In this document: positions 54,061-63,552 of the stretch, in pieces | Layout of the letters: the number at the start of each line of letters is the position of its first letter | Numbering within the stretch: position 1 is the first letter of the stretch | Assembly: GCA_964612145.1 (NCBI GenBank) | Contig: CAZTBP010000018.1 | Location: forward strand, 1-64,000 | DNA length: 64,000 nucleotides | Reading direction: 5' to 3' | From: JAGNLV01 sp964612145 | Lineage (GTDB): Bacteria > Zixibacteria > MSB-5A5 > GN15 > FEB-12 | The notes under the pieces: model-generated | What the model was told of the DNA's origin: nothing | What the model saw: only the letters and a program-made list of their open reading frames with translations | Databases searched by the model: none | Program-made: the position numbers and the translations under genes

Positions 54061-56823
54061 ATGATCGATAAAGCCACTATAAAGAGTTTGAGTTCACCCC
54101 GGGCGGTCGGGACCTTCGCCAGAAAGCACTATGGCGGCGATTATGAGGCCCTAATTCAGGCGATCAACAAGAGCATCAACAGCCTTCTCGGGAAAGACCT
54201 GAATCTCGCCCGTGAGCTGGCCCAATCAGCCGAGGCCTGCTTTGCGGCCATGCCGGAGAAGTTCGGTCCGTATTTACTGGCTATCAAGGCCCGGCTGGAC
54301 CATCACGCCGGCAACCACAAAGATGCACTCGGTAAATACGAAAATGCCTACAGTCTCCATAAGAAATATGCCAACCACGAGGCAGCGGCCCGGCTGGGTC
54401 AGGGGCTGATGGACGTGCTGATGTACCTTGGCCGTTATCAACAGGCGCTGGCGGTTGGCAAACGGTCGCTGGCCTGGTTCCGCCGACAAAATCGCGAGGA
54501 GCACGCGGCGCGGGTCATGACCAATATCGGCCTGGTGTATCACCGGCTGGATAAGAACCGTCTCGCACTGCAGTGGTTTGACAAGGCCCGTGACATCTTC
54601 TCCGGACGGAACGAACTGGCGCTGGCAACGGTGGAATTCAACCGGGCGAACATTTACGCCAACATGAATCAGCTCCCGGAGGCGGCGTCCCTTTACCGCG
54701 CAGCGGCCGAGATTTACCGCAAGGCCGGTCTGGATGTATTCTACAACAAAGCGATTTACTCTATCGCGTACCTTGAGTTTCTCGGTGACAACTACACCGA
54801 GGCTTTGAGAATTTTTGAAAAAGTGTACGAAGCGTTCAGTCGGCTGGGCGACCGCAAGGCTGTCGCTGTCACGCGACTGGATCTGGTGGAAATCAATATC
54901 CACCTGAATCAGTTCGGCACGGCGATTATTCACGGTCATGAGGTCATCGAGGAGTTTAAGGACCTCGGGATGCGGTATGAGCACGCCAAGGCACAGTACT
55001 TTGTCGCCCTGGCGCATCTCCACCTTGGGGACCTGCGGCAGGCGGGGTCCGCCCTCAGAAACGCCAAACGGCTCTTCGCGCAGGAGCGCAACGATCTCTG
55101 GCTCGGGATGGTGGCCCTGGCCCGGGCCAAAGTACAGATACAGGCAGGCCGTGCGGAAATGGCGGCTAAGACATCGGATGAAGCCCGGGAACTCTTCGAT
55201 CGCAGCCAGGACCGGAGGCGCGGAACCGATGCTGAGATTGTGCATCTCGAGGCGTTGTGGCTGGCCGGTCGGCCGGACCTGGCCCGAAGAATCGGCCGCC
55301 GTCTGCTCAAGCGAAAGCTGGTCAGTTATCAGGCGTATCATATTCACACAGCGCTGGGGCGGATGCTGGTTGACGACAAGCGTTACAAGAAGGCGCTTAT
55401 TGAGTTTCAGGCCGCAGTTGAAGTGGTCGAACGAATGCTGGCCGGATTGTATCCCGATGAAATCCGGTTCTTCTTCGCAGCCGACAAGCTAACGGCCTAT
55501 CATGGCGTTGTCGAGTGCCTGCTGGCACTGGGCCGTTACGAAGATTCCTTTGCGGGCAATCTTCGGGCGCTCACGACACTGAATCGCCGGCAGATCCCGA
55601 CTGAAGAACTGCAATCACAGATACCCGAAAAACTAATCAAAGAGCGCGACCGGCTGCGCGCCGCGTTAAAACGGCTCGGTGGGTTCCCACAAGCCGGGCA
55701 TCGGGGCCTTCGGTCAGAGCATTTGACCGAAACCGAGCAGCAATTGTGGTCGACCGAGCAGCGCATTCGCGCCCGACTCTATTCCAAACCGGCCGCCACA
55801 CTAAGTCCGGCAACAGAACTGGAGCGAATCCAGGCTAATCTCGGCAGCGACGACATGCTTGTAAGTTTTGTAATACCTGGCGAGGCGTCACTTGGAGCGT
55901 TTTGTCTTACCGCGGACAACCTGAGATTTGTCCCGCTTGAGATCAGTCTCGAGGCCTTACGTCGCACTGTCTGGGAACTCTATTTTGTATTGGAAAGGGC
56001 AGTGTTTGATCATCGTCAGCGCCGGCACGGCGCCGAAGCAACCGAGTACTACTTGCAGCAACTGGCGGCGCACCTGCTCAAGCCGGTCTTGCGTGAGGTT
56101 TCTCGGGAGAAAATAATTATTCTGGCCGATGGCATTTTTGCCCAGATCCCCTACCCGGCGTTGCTCGATTCCGACGGCGGTCCTCTTCGACGGGCACACG
56201 ACTTCCGGCTGATTGTCAATCCGGATGACCTCGCCGCACAGCACAGCACCGACACAAAGTTCTCCCGGGCCGACAACAGCATTTTCGCCGTTCTCTCGGA
56301 AAGGCTGCCCGAAGTTGAGTCGGAGGCCCGAGGCATTAAGGACATATTTGGCGATTCGACCCTTTATGCCAATGGAACCGCTAACAGCAGTTCGTTTAAG
56401 ACGGAGCTGGAGCGCACGGATGGATTTATTCACATAGCCACGCACGCCTCGCGCTCGTCGGAGAATCCATTGTTTTCGAGGATTTCGCTCTCGGATGGTC
56501 CTTTCTACCCGTTTGATCTTTTTAACGCCGGGATCAAAGCGCAGCTTGTCACGCTGTCCGGGTGCCAGACGGCCGCGTCAGGATTATACTACGGCCATTC
56601 TTTCAATCTGGCCAAGGCGTTTTATCAATCGGGGAGTCGCCACGTGCTGGCCTCGCTGTGGCCGATATCAGACACGGTCAGCAAGTCGTTCATGCTGCGG
56701 TTCTACATCAGCCTGCGAAAATCCAACAGTGTCGCCGGGGCATACCGGGAGGCTGTTGACGCTACCGCCGACGAGATCGGCAACCCGGCGCTTTGGAGCG
56801 CCTTCGTGCTGCTGGGAATGTAA
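54061..56823 (+). CDS. TPR-CHAT caspase-like protease
   Basis: 920 residues. The N-terminal about 500 residues are TPR-type helix pairs (LLAIKARLDHHAGNHKDALGKYENAYSLHKKY; VMTNIGLVYHRLDKNRLALQWFDKARDIF; IYSIAYLEFLGDNYTEALRIFEKVYEAF). A linker follows, then a C-terminal CHAT caspase-fold domain from about residue 640. The catalytic dyad is His795 (HIATHASRS) and Cys835 (TLSGCQTAAS), followed by FNLAKAFYQSGSRHVLASLWPISD. No signal peptide or membrane segment: cytosolic. It diverges from a sigma factor and an anti-sigma-like gene. CHAT-TPR proteins are found in type III-E CRISPR (Csx29) and other conflict systems, but no Cas gene is nearby. The substrate is unknown. Confidence 0.92.
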   Translation: MIDKATIKSLSSPRAVGTFARKHYGGDYEALIQAINKSINSLLGKDLNLARELAQSAEACFAAMPEKFGPYLLAIKARLDHHAGNHKDALGKYENAYSLHKKYANHEAAARLGQGLMDVLMYLGRYQQALAVGKRSLAWFRRQNREEHAARVMTNIGLVYHRLDKNRLALQWFDKARDIFSGRNELALATVEFNRANIYANMNQLPEAASLYRAAAEIYRKAGLDVFYNKAIYSIAYLEFLGDNYTEALRIFEKVYEAFSRLGDRKAVAVTRLDLVEINIHLNQFGTAIIHGHEVIEEFKDLGMRYEHAKAQYFVALAHLHLGDLRQAGSALRNAKRLFAQERNDLWLGMVALARAKVQIQAGRAEMAAKTSDEARELFDRSQDRRRGTDAEIVHLEALWLAGRPDLARRIGRRLLKRKLVSYQAYHIHTALGRMLVDDKRYKKALIEFQAAVEVVERMLAGLYPDEIRFFFAADKLTAYHGVVECLLALGRYEDSFAGNLRALTTLNRRQIPTEELQSQIPEKLIKERDRLRAALKRLGGFPQAGHRGLRSEHLTETEQQLWSTEQRIRARLYSKPAATLSPATELERIQANLGSDDMLVSFVIPGEASLGAFCLTADNLRFVPLEISLEALRRTVWELYFVLERAVFDHRQRRHGAEATEYYLQQLAAHLLKPVLREVSREKIIILADGIFAQIPYPALLDSDGGPLRRAHDFRLIVNPDDLAAQHSTDTKFSRADNSIFAVLSERLPEVESEARGIKDIFGDSTLYANGTANSSSFKTELERTDGFIHIATHASRSSENPLFSRISLSDGPFYPFDLFNAGIKAQLVTLSGCQTAASGLYYGHSFNLAKAFYQSGSRHVLASLWPISDTVSKSFMLRFYISLRKSNSVAGAYREAVDATADEIGNPALWSAFVLLGM

Positions 56824-56828
56824 CCGAC

Positions 56829-58328
56829 CTACCTGTCTCGTCCCGAAGCTTTTACCAATGAATGTATTTCATCGACCGGCGCCTGCTTTAGTTGATCCGG
56901 TGTGACACGCCAGCCCCAGTTTCCGTTGCGGGTAGCGGGCGTATTCATCCGGGCTGATTCACCCAGCCCGAGAACATCCTGAAGCGGAATAACGGCCCAG
57001 TTGGCCGGAGAACGCAAGGCCAGACGGATGAACGCCACCGGGAGCTGTTCACGCTCAACTTTGCTGCCGAGATACTCGTAGAGGCGCTTTTTGTCGGCCT
57101 TCCGCGCTTCGGTATCAAACCAGCCAAGCACGGTATTGTTGTCGTGGGTTCCGGTGTAGACGACAGCGTTTGGTTCGTAATTGTGCGGGAGATACGGATG
57201 CTTCGGGTTGTCTTCACCAAAAGCGAACAGCAGGATCTTCATGCCCGGGAACCCGTACCGTTCCATCGTCTCGGTGACATCCTCGGTAATAGTACCGAGA
57301 TCCTCGGCGACGACCGGTAGTTCATCGAAGTGGTTCTTGAGAGTCGTGAGGAAGTCATCAGCCGGTACGTCGACCCAGTTCCCTTTTTGAGCCGTCTTGT
57401 GCGACGCGGGGACCTCCCAGAACGCGACCAGGCCCCGAAAGTGGTCGATCCGCACGACGTCGTACAGACGGAACATGTGTTCGAGCCGTGCGATCCACCA
57501 GGAATAGTTGGTTTCACCCAGCGCCTGCCAGTCGTAGACAGGATTGCCCCACAGCTGTCCGGTTTTGCTGAAGTAGTCCGGCGGGACGCCGGCGACAGCC
57601 GTAGGTCTTTTGCGGTCGTTGAGCTTAAAGATTTCGGTATTGGCCCAGGTGTCGGCGGAGTCATAGTTGACATAGATCGGGATGTCACCAAATATCCTTA
57701 TTCCGCGCTGGTTCGCGGTTTCTTTGAGCGCGGTCCACTGGCGGAAAAAGAGAAATTGTTCGAATTTGATGGGCTCGATTTCATCGTTGTGTTTACGCCG
57801 AATTTCCTCGAGTGCATCTGCATTTCGATCACGGAGTTCTTTCGGCCACTTACTCCAGACAACGCCGTCGTGAAAACGCTTGATCACAACAAACAGTGCG
57901 TAGTCGTCAAGCCAACCGCTTTCATGTTCGCAAAAATGTTCAAACTCATCCCGGTCGGTACGTATTCGAAAGGAGTTCCAGGCGAGATCGAGGAGGTTGG
58001 TTTTGTACTCCACGACCGCATCGTAATCGACTCGATCATCAGGAAATTCCGGAACGGGCTGCGTGTCGCGCATATCCAGGAAGCCCTCGTCAATGAGGCG
58101 GTCCGGGCTGATGAGGTACCTGTTTCCGGCGAATGCCGAGGCACTGGAATACGGTGAGTTGCCGTGGACGGCATCGATCGGGTGCAGCGGCAGCACCTGC
58201 CAGAGAGTCATGCCGGATCGTTTGAAAACGTCGAGAAACCGATAGGCACCCGGCCCGAGATCACCAATGCCGTAGGCTGACGGGAGGGATGAGACATGAA
58301 GCAGTATGCCGGCGGCCCGGTCAATCAT
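56829..58328 (-). CDS. malQ: 4-alpha-glucanotransferase (amylomaltase)
   Basis: 499 residues, GH77. It starts with DRAAGILLHVSSLPSAYGIGDLGPGAYRFLDVFKRSGMTLWQVLPLHP and includes GVPPDYFSKTGQLWGNPVYDW, VRIDHFRGLVAFWEVP (nucleophile Asp region) and VVAEDLGTITEDVTETM (acid/base Glu). It transfers alpha-1,4-glucan segments between chains. It is the last gene of the trehalose/glycogen operon and starts four bases inside the end of treY (ATGA), so is translationally coupled. Cytosolic. Confidence 0.95.
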   Translation of the reverse strand: MIDRAAGILLHVSSLPSAYGIGDLGPGAYRFLDVFKRSGMTLWQVLPLHPIDAVHGNSPYSSASAFAGNRYLISPDRLIDEGFLDMRDTQPVPEFPDDRVDYDAVVEYKTNLLDLAWNSFRIRTDRDEFEHFCEHESGWLDDYALFVVIKRFHDGVVWSKWPKELRDRNADALEEIRRKHNDEIEPIKFEQFLFFRQWTALKETANQRGIRIFGDIPIYVNYDSADTWANTEIFKLNDRKRPTAVAGVPPDYFSKTGQLWGNPVYDWQALGETNYSWWIARLEHMFRLYDVVRIDHFRGLVAFWEVPASHKTAQKGNWVDVPADDFLTTLKNHFDELPVVAEDLGTITEDVTETMERYGFPGMKILLFAFGEDNPKHPYLPHNYEPNAVVYTGTHDNNTVLGWFDTEARKADKKRLYEYLGSKVEREQLPVAFIRLALRSPANWAVIPLQDVLGLGESARMNTPATRNGNWGWRVTPDQLKQAPVDEIHSLVKASGRDR

Positions 58329-61114
58329 GAGGTCTCCTCGTTTATCAGGATCGCGACGGGGAATCGATTGAGTATCTGCCCGGCGCGGATGTTTTCATTC
58401 ACAGTCAGTTGTTCGTTGGTGAAAATGTTCCGCCACTTCGGCGGTGCCTCCTCAGGAAGTTGTATCTCTGTTTGATCCCATACGTTCTCACCCACCGGGA
58501 ATTGATTTTCCGAGATCAGCGAGGTCATCAGTCTTGGGACCACAACCATCGCCCAGTGATCGCGGTGGCGACGGGCATAAGCCACGAGATTGTTGGCCCG
58601 TGGGCCTTGGACCTCGCAGGGGATATAGTCGCCGTCGCGAAAGAGCTCTTCATGAGCTGATCGAGCGACAAGACCTGTATGCGTCACAAAGAGCTTAATA
58701 TCTCCCTCGTACATGGAATTCATCGCATCGGCAAGCAGTCCGTCACGGTCATTCTTCAATCTCTTGCGGATAGCGGCAAGCCGGTTGGTGCGGAGGCTGA
58801 AATCCACCGGTCGACGGTTATCGGGGTCAACCATGCTGAAGTCCCACAACTCGTTGCCCTGATAGAAGTCGGGGACACCCGGGCATGTCAACTTCAGGGT
58901 CAACTGCGAGAGGCTGTTAAGCAGCCCGAACCAAGTGACTTTTCGGCAGAACGGTGAGAACGACACCAGAAATGCGTCCTCCTTCAGAGCGGCATCAATG
59001 AAATAAAGGTGGGCGTTTTCATAGCTGTTGTCCGGCTTGAGCCAGGCGGTATGGACCTTGGCTTCCCGGATGGCCTTGATGATATACTCCTTTAATCGGT
59101 TCGGAAACGCATCTCTTTCTTCTTCCTGAATCGGCCAGTGGGCAAGCAGCGCCTGGTAGAAAAAGTACTCATCGTTCTTATCGGGGACCTTAGCGCCGGC
59201 CACCGTCTTGCGCTTCTTGTTGAGTTTGCGCCAGGTGCGAATCATAAAGTCCCACTCATCGGGCATTTCAGACAAGACGTTGAGCCGGGCGCGGGCATCC
59301 TCTCCCCGCTTGGTGTCGTGCGTCGCAGTCGTGACCATTGCAGAGGAGTGACGTCCGCTCTGCTTGATATTGAATTGATGGAACTCGTCAACAGAGACGC
59401 CAAACCGGTTGGGACTGCCGCCGACTTCGTTGAGCGAAAGCAGGCGGCAGTAGATATATAGACAGGTGTCCTCGACTCCCTTGGCCATCAGCGGACCGGT
59501 CACCTGTTGAAAACGCATCACAAAATCGATCGCCTGCTTCCGCTGGCTTTCCGTCGCCATTTCCTGGTGACGCAAATGAAGAAACTTATGAATGAATTCC
59601 AGTTCGTAGGTCAGGTCGGGATTGTGATCGCGAGCTTTTTTTACGGCGTGATCGATTACAGCCCGATCCTGATCGGAAAAGTGATTTCTGTTAATATAGG
59701 TCCGGTAAACGGGGAAATAAGCCATGACCTCAACCAGCGCCCGACGGAGCCCATACAGGGTGATATCATACCCGTAGCGATCCCTGGCCGAGATCCGTTT
59801 AAGAAAGTGCGCCAAATTGTCAATGTTGCCGGCAAGGTGTTTGTCGACCATCAGCCGTTTCATGTTCGCTACCAGCGTCTCCCATGAAAACTGCAATCTT
59901 GCAAAGCGATTGTACAGGCGGCTGAATTTTGCTTCGTGTTCATTGTCAGCCAGCACGGAGTTGATGGCATTTAGCGATTCGTAACCGGTTGTTCCGGCCA
60001 CCGACCAATCTGCGGGAAGCCGTTCGCCGTGTTCAAGAATCTTTTCGACAACGACATACGCGTCGGGGGCTATTTTTCGAAGGCGATGCAGGTACTCATC
60101 GGGATCATTCAGCCCATCGATGTGATCGATCCGCAGCCCCTGTACTATGCCCTTGTCACAAAGTTCCTTGACGAGCGCATGCGTTTCATCGAATACGGCA
60201 CGATCCTCAAGGCGGACAGAGATTAGATTATTGATGGTGAAGAACCGCCGGTAATTGATTTCTTCGGTTGCGACCTTCCAAAACGACAGCCGAAAGTGCT
60301 GCTCGAGTAAAAGCTCATTCAACAGACTGTAGCTGTCGTCGTCGCCGGGAACACCGTTGAATTCGGTGAGCGTTTCATCGATAAATACCCGAATCGCCTC
60401 ATTGCCGGTGTACAGGCCCCGGAGGAGTTTTTTCGTGAAACGAATCTGTTCGTACCGTTCGTTGATTCTATGGGGTCCGGGGAGATCGTTGAGCGTGTGG
60501 ACGGTGCCGATGAACTTGAGGAGGGCCGGGTGATGGGCACCGAGTGTCTCTTCGAGTCGCTCGATCTTGTGAGTGAATACCGTAACGTAGGATTCGATCC
60601 TCACCGGAAATCTCAATTCGTAATAATTTATTGAAAGTCCGGATTCATTGTATTTGAGCGAGATTTCACCGGCCTCGAGCGCCTCGCCGTAAAACTTTCC
60701 GAGAAAAGGCGCCAGGAGTCGGCCGCGAAGGGATTCATAAAAGTGGTCCCAGCGGATGTCGAAGTAGTGGACATATCGCGAGCCTTCACCGTTTTCCAGC
60801 ACGTCCATCAGCATCACGTTGTCGCTCTCGAACGCCATGTGATTCGGGACAATGTCCGCAAGGCGATTCAGCCCGGCGGCATCGGCAGCTTTGCACAACG
60901 ACTCCAGCCCAACGCGGCCGCCAAGCTCGTCGTTGACCAGCGTTGGATCGACAACATCGTACCCGTGCGTCGAGCCCATTGTGGCTTTGAATATCGGTGA
61001 CAGGTAAATATCGGAGATGCCGAGATCGGCAAGATACGGCACCAGTGACTCGGCATCGGAAAACTTGAAATCCGGGGTAAGCTGCAATCGGTACGTGGCT
61101 CGTGGAACGTGCAT
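58325..61114 (-). CDS. treY: Malto-oligosyltrehalose synthase
   Basis: 929 residues, GH13. It starts VPRATYRLQLTPDFKFSDAESLVPYLADLGISDIYLSPIF; the GH13 motifs are RLADIVPNHM, GLRIDHIDGL (nucleophile Asp), a later VVEKIL(E) acid/base Glu and TTATHDTKRGED. The enzyme isomerises the reducing end of malto-oligosaccharide to a trehalose unit, which TreZ then cuts off. It overlaps the GH57 gene by one base (TGATG) upstream and malQ by four bases downstream. Full length for the family. Confidence 0.96.
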   Translation of the reverse strand: MHVPRATYRLQLTPDFKFSDAESLVPYLADLGISDIYLSPIFKATMGSTHGYDVVDPTLVNDELGGRVGLESLCKAADAAGLNRLADIVPNHMAFESDNVMLMDVLENGEGSRYVHYFDIRWDHFYESLRGRLLAPFLGKFYGEALEAGEISLKYNESGLSINYYELRFPVRIESYVTVFTHKIERLEETLGAHHPALLKFIGTVHTLNDLPGPHRINERYEQIRFTKKLLRGLYTGNEAIRVFIDETLTEFNGVPGDDDSYSLLNELLLEQHFRLSFWKVATEEINYRRFFTINNLISVRLEDRAVFDETHALVKELCDKGIVQGLRIDHIDGLNDPDEYLHRLRKIAPDAYVVVEKILEHGERLPADWSVAGTTGYESLNAINSVLADNEHEAKFSRLYNRFARLQFSWETLVANMKRLMVDKHLAGNIDNLAHFLKRISARDRYGYDITLYGLRRALVEVMAYFPVYRTYINRNHFSDQDRAVIDHAVKKARDHNPDLTYELEFIHKFLHLRHQEMATESQRKQAIDFVMRFQQVTGPLMAKGVEDTCLYIYCRLLSLNEVGGSPNRFGVSVDEFHQFNIKQSGRHSSAMVTTATHDTKRGEDARARLNVLSEMPDEWDFMIRTWRKLNKKRKTVAGAKVPDKNDEYFFYQALLAHWPIQEEERDAFPNRLKEYIIKAIREAKVHTAWLKPDNSYENAHLYFIDAALKEDAFLVSFSPFCRKVTWFGLLNSLSQLTLKLTCPGVPDFYQGNELWDFSMVDPDNRRPVDFSLRTNRLAAIRKRLKNDRDGLLADAMNSMYEGDIKLFVTHTGLVARSAHEELFRDGDYIPCEVQGPRANNLVAYARRHRDHWAMVVVPRLMTSLISENQFPVGENVWDQTEIQLPEEAPPKWRNIFTNEQLTVNENIRAGQILNRFPVAILINEETS

Positions 61115-63552
61115 CAGTGACTCCTCACCTGGAGCAGATCACCGAGTTTGTGAAACAGGGCCAGCCACTGGACGGCCTGACGATCGCCGGAATCGGCAGC
61201 GGCCTGCTTGTCGTCGTGGAGCCGTCGGCTGAGCTGGAAGTATCGATTCTGTGCCTGCCAGACGTCGAGATCCATCGGAAGGTCGGTCAGGGCCTCCAGG
61301 AGGTTCCGAAGGTTCTCCATTTGGGAAAGATTCTCAGGATCTTGTTCGATCCGTATCATCAGGATATTGCAGCGGCGGCTGGCCTCAAAGTTGAGTGCTG
61401 TCGTTTCGATCTCGACATCCCAGCGTTTGATCTCTGCAACGAGATATCGGAGCTTCTTTTCATCGAGCGGGTCCTCATCGAGCGCAGTCCTTAGATCGTG
61501 GTTGAGCACGAACGCAACGGTCGTTGAGAGCACCCGTGGAAGCGGAACTCCCATCTCTCCGGTCGCCTGCATAATCGGGTAGTGTCGCTCGTATGTCTGG
61601 CGAAAAAGCATCTCCACATCAGTGAGGGTATCATCGATGATTTGTCGCATGATCCGCCGCTGCTCGTCTTTGAACAGGTGCCACAGGGAATAGGCGTGCG
61701 TCCCGAGGTGCTCATCGGTCAGGGCTATCACGTCAGCAATGTTGCTTCGCTGAAACGCTTCTTTGATTTTTACCTGGACTTCCTTGAATTCTGCTGGATC
61801 CAGATTGTGGCGGACCCCGCCGAGCAGATTCTGCTCGCCGAGATGAAGCACGGCAAAATGCACCGGGAGACTCTCACGCGTGATTTTCGATTCCAGGGTG
61901 GCTTTGCCCAGAGCCAGACGCTGGCGACCAAGTTCCTGTCTATCAAAGAACTCACTTTTTGCACTGAAACAATAGATGTCCGATTCGCCGTTATGGACTT
62001 CCTCAAACAGGGAGGCAACGGCATAGTGGGCACCAACCCGAAGCAGGTCGAGCATCCCCGGTTTAACGTACTGCTCGTATACCTGTCCGGCGTCTTCAAA
62101 CCGGGCCAGGTTGGACTTGCCGCGCTGAAGAATCTTCACAAACGCCGGTTCGAGTTCTATACCGGCAATATTTTTAGCAAGCTGCATAGCCCGAGCGGCA
62201 TACTGGATGACCTGGACTGTTTCGATCCCGGAGATTTCATCGAAAAACCACCCGCAACTGGTATACATCAGCATGGCATGGCGCTGCATTTCCAGAAGTT
62301 TCAGGGCGATGGTTCTGTCTTCGGCCGTGAGGCCGGTCACACCGTGGGCAGCAAAGAACCGATCCAGGGAAGCATCGGACCGGTCGAGAATGACGTCAAT
62401 GTAGGCTTCGCGCGCGGCCCACGGATCTTTCAAGTGTGCGGCGGCATGTTCCTCGTACATCATCGCCAGGCTGTCGCGCAGCCAGTCCATCGCCCCGCGC
62501 AACGGCGCCCGCCACTCCTGGTGCCAGCCGGGATTCATACCGGAATTGCAGCCACAGGCGTTCCGCCAGCGCTCGACACCGTGTACACAGCTCCACGACG
62601 AATCTTCGAATATTTCAACTTCATATTCGGGGGGATGCTTATCGAGATAGTCGGCATAGATCGTGATCTCGGCAAGATCGTTATCCTCAATATGGTACAG
62701 GCAGTAGGCCAGCGCCATATCCCCGAATCGGTGGTGATGGCCATAGGTCTCGCCATCGGTAGCGATATGCACTAGCTGCGCATGATCGCTGTCCTCGTCA
62801 AAGGTGCTCATTAGACGGTCCGCCATGCGTTTGCCGTCGTCCAGCACATTTCCAAAGGCGATATCCTGAGACACGGGCCCGTCGTAAAAAAACAGGGCGA
62901 TGTCGCGCCCCGACGGCAGGATGCATTTGTAGGCCCGGCGGGGGTCGATCGCGTCGCCCGAAATATCCTCCCATTTTTCTTCGTCCTCTTCACCGGCTTT
63001 TCGTATTCGTCGGGCCTGTCGGGGTGCGAGGATAGTAAATTTGATGCCTTCATCAACACACAGTTCCAGTGTCTCCAGATCGACTGCCGTTTCCGAAAGC
63101 CAGATTCCCTCCGGATCGTCGCCGAATCGGTGCTGAAAATCGCGCACGCCCCACTGGATCTGGGTCTTTTTATCGCGACTGTTGGCCAGCGGCATAATCA
63201 TGTGGTTATAGACCTGAGCAATCGCAGAGCCGTGACCGTTGAACCGTTGTTTGGACTGCTCATTGGCCTCAATGATGCCCTCGTAAACGGCTGGCTCGTG
63301 CCGCTCCATCCATGAGAGCAGGGTCGGGCCAAAATTGAAACTGATGCGGGAGTAATTGCTGACAATATCGATAATACGCCGCTCGGAATCGAGTATTCGC
63401 GAAGCCGCATTGGGGGCATAACATTCCGACGTAATCCGTGCGTTCCAGTCGTGATACGGATATGCAGAGTCCTGTACCTCCACCTCCTCCAGCCACGGGT
63501 TCTCACGCGGCGGCTGATAGAAATGTGCATGTATACACAGGTAACGGTTCAT
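61114..63552 (-). CDS. GH57-family glycoside hydrolase with DUF3536-like C-terminus
   Basis: 812 residues. The GH57 N-terminal part starts MNRYLCIHAHFYQPPRENPWLEEVEVQDSA; the nucleophile region EGIWLSETAVDLETLELC and the acid/base region VHIATDGETYGHHHRFGDMALA are present. The remaining about 400 residues resemble DUF3536 (a mainly helical domain), which occurs with such GH57 proteins. GH57 members include amylases, branching enzymes and glucanotransferases; this subclass is unassigned. Location inside the treZ-treY-malQ operon with four- and one-base overlaps argues for a role in maltodextrin or glycogen processing. Confidence 0.87.
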   Translation of the reverse strand: MNRYLCIHAHFYQPPRENPWLEEVEVQDSAYPYHDWNARITSECYAPNAASRILDSERRIIDIVSNYSRISFNFGPTLLSWMERHEPAVYEGIIEANEQSKQRFNGHGSAIAQVYNHMIMPLANSRDKKTQIQWGVRDFQHRFGDDPEGIWLSETAVDLETLELCVDEGIKFTILAPRQARRIRKAGEEDEEKWEDISGDAIDPRRAYKCILPSGRDIALFFYDGPVSQDIAFGNVLDDGKRMADRLMSTFDEDSDHAQLVHIATDGETYGHHHRFGDMALAYCLYHIEDNDLAEITIYADYLDKHPPEYEVEIFEDSSWSCVHGVERWRNACGCNSGMNPGWHQEWRAPLRGAMDWLRDSLAMMYEEHAAAHLKDPWAAREAYIDVILDRSDASLDRFFAAHGVTGLTAEDRTIALKLLEMQRHAMLMYTSCGWFFDEISGIETVQVIQYAARAMQLAKNIAGIELEPAFVKILQRGKSNLARFEDAGQVYEQYVKPGMLDLLRVGAHYAVASLFEEVHNGESDIYCFSAKSEFFDRQELGRQRLALGKATLESKITRESLPVHFAVLHLGEQNLLGGVRHNLDPAEFKEVQVKIKEAFQRSNIADVIALTDEHLGTHAYSLWHLFKDEQRRIMRQIIDDTLTDVEMLFRQTYERHYPIMQATGEMGVPLPRVLSTTVAFVLNHDLRTALDEDPLDEKKLRYLVAEIKRWDVEIETTALNFEASRRCNILMIRIEQDPENLSQMENLRNLLEALTDLPMDLDVWQAQNRYFQLSRRLHDDKQAAADSGDRQAVQWLALFHKLGDLLQVRSH

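Noticed and set aside
54061..56823. TPR-CHAT as part of a type III-E CRISPR (Craspase) locus
   Set aside because: No gRAMP/Cas7-11, Cas1/2 or repeat array is present in the window. Only the protease-sigma arrangement is alike.
61582..62775. 397-codon plus-strand frame antisense to the GH57 gene
   Set aside because: It has no motif and lies wholly inside a gene with clear catalytic residues on the other strand.
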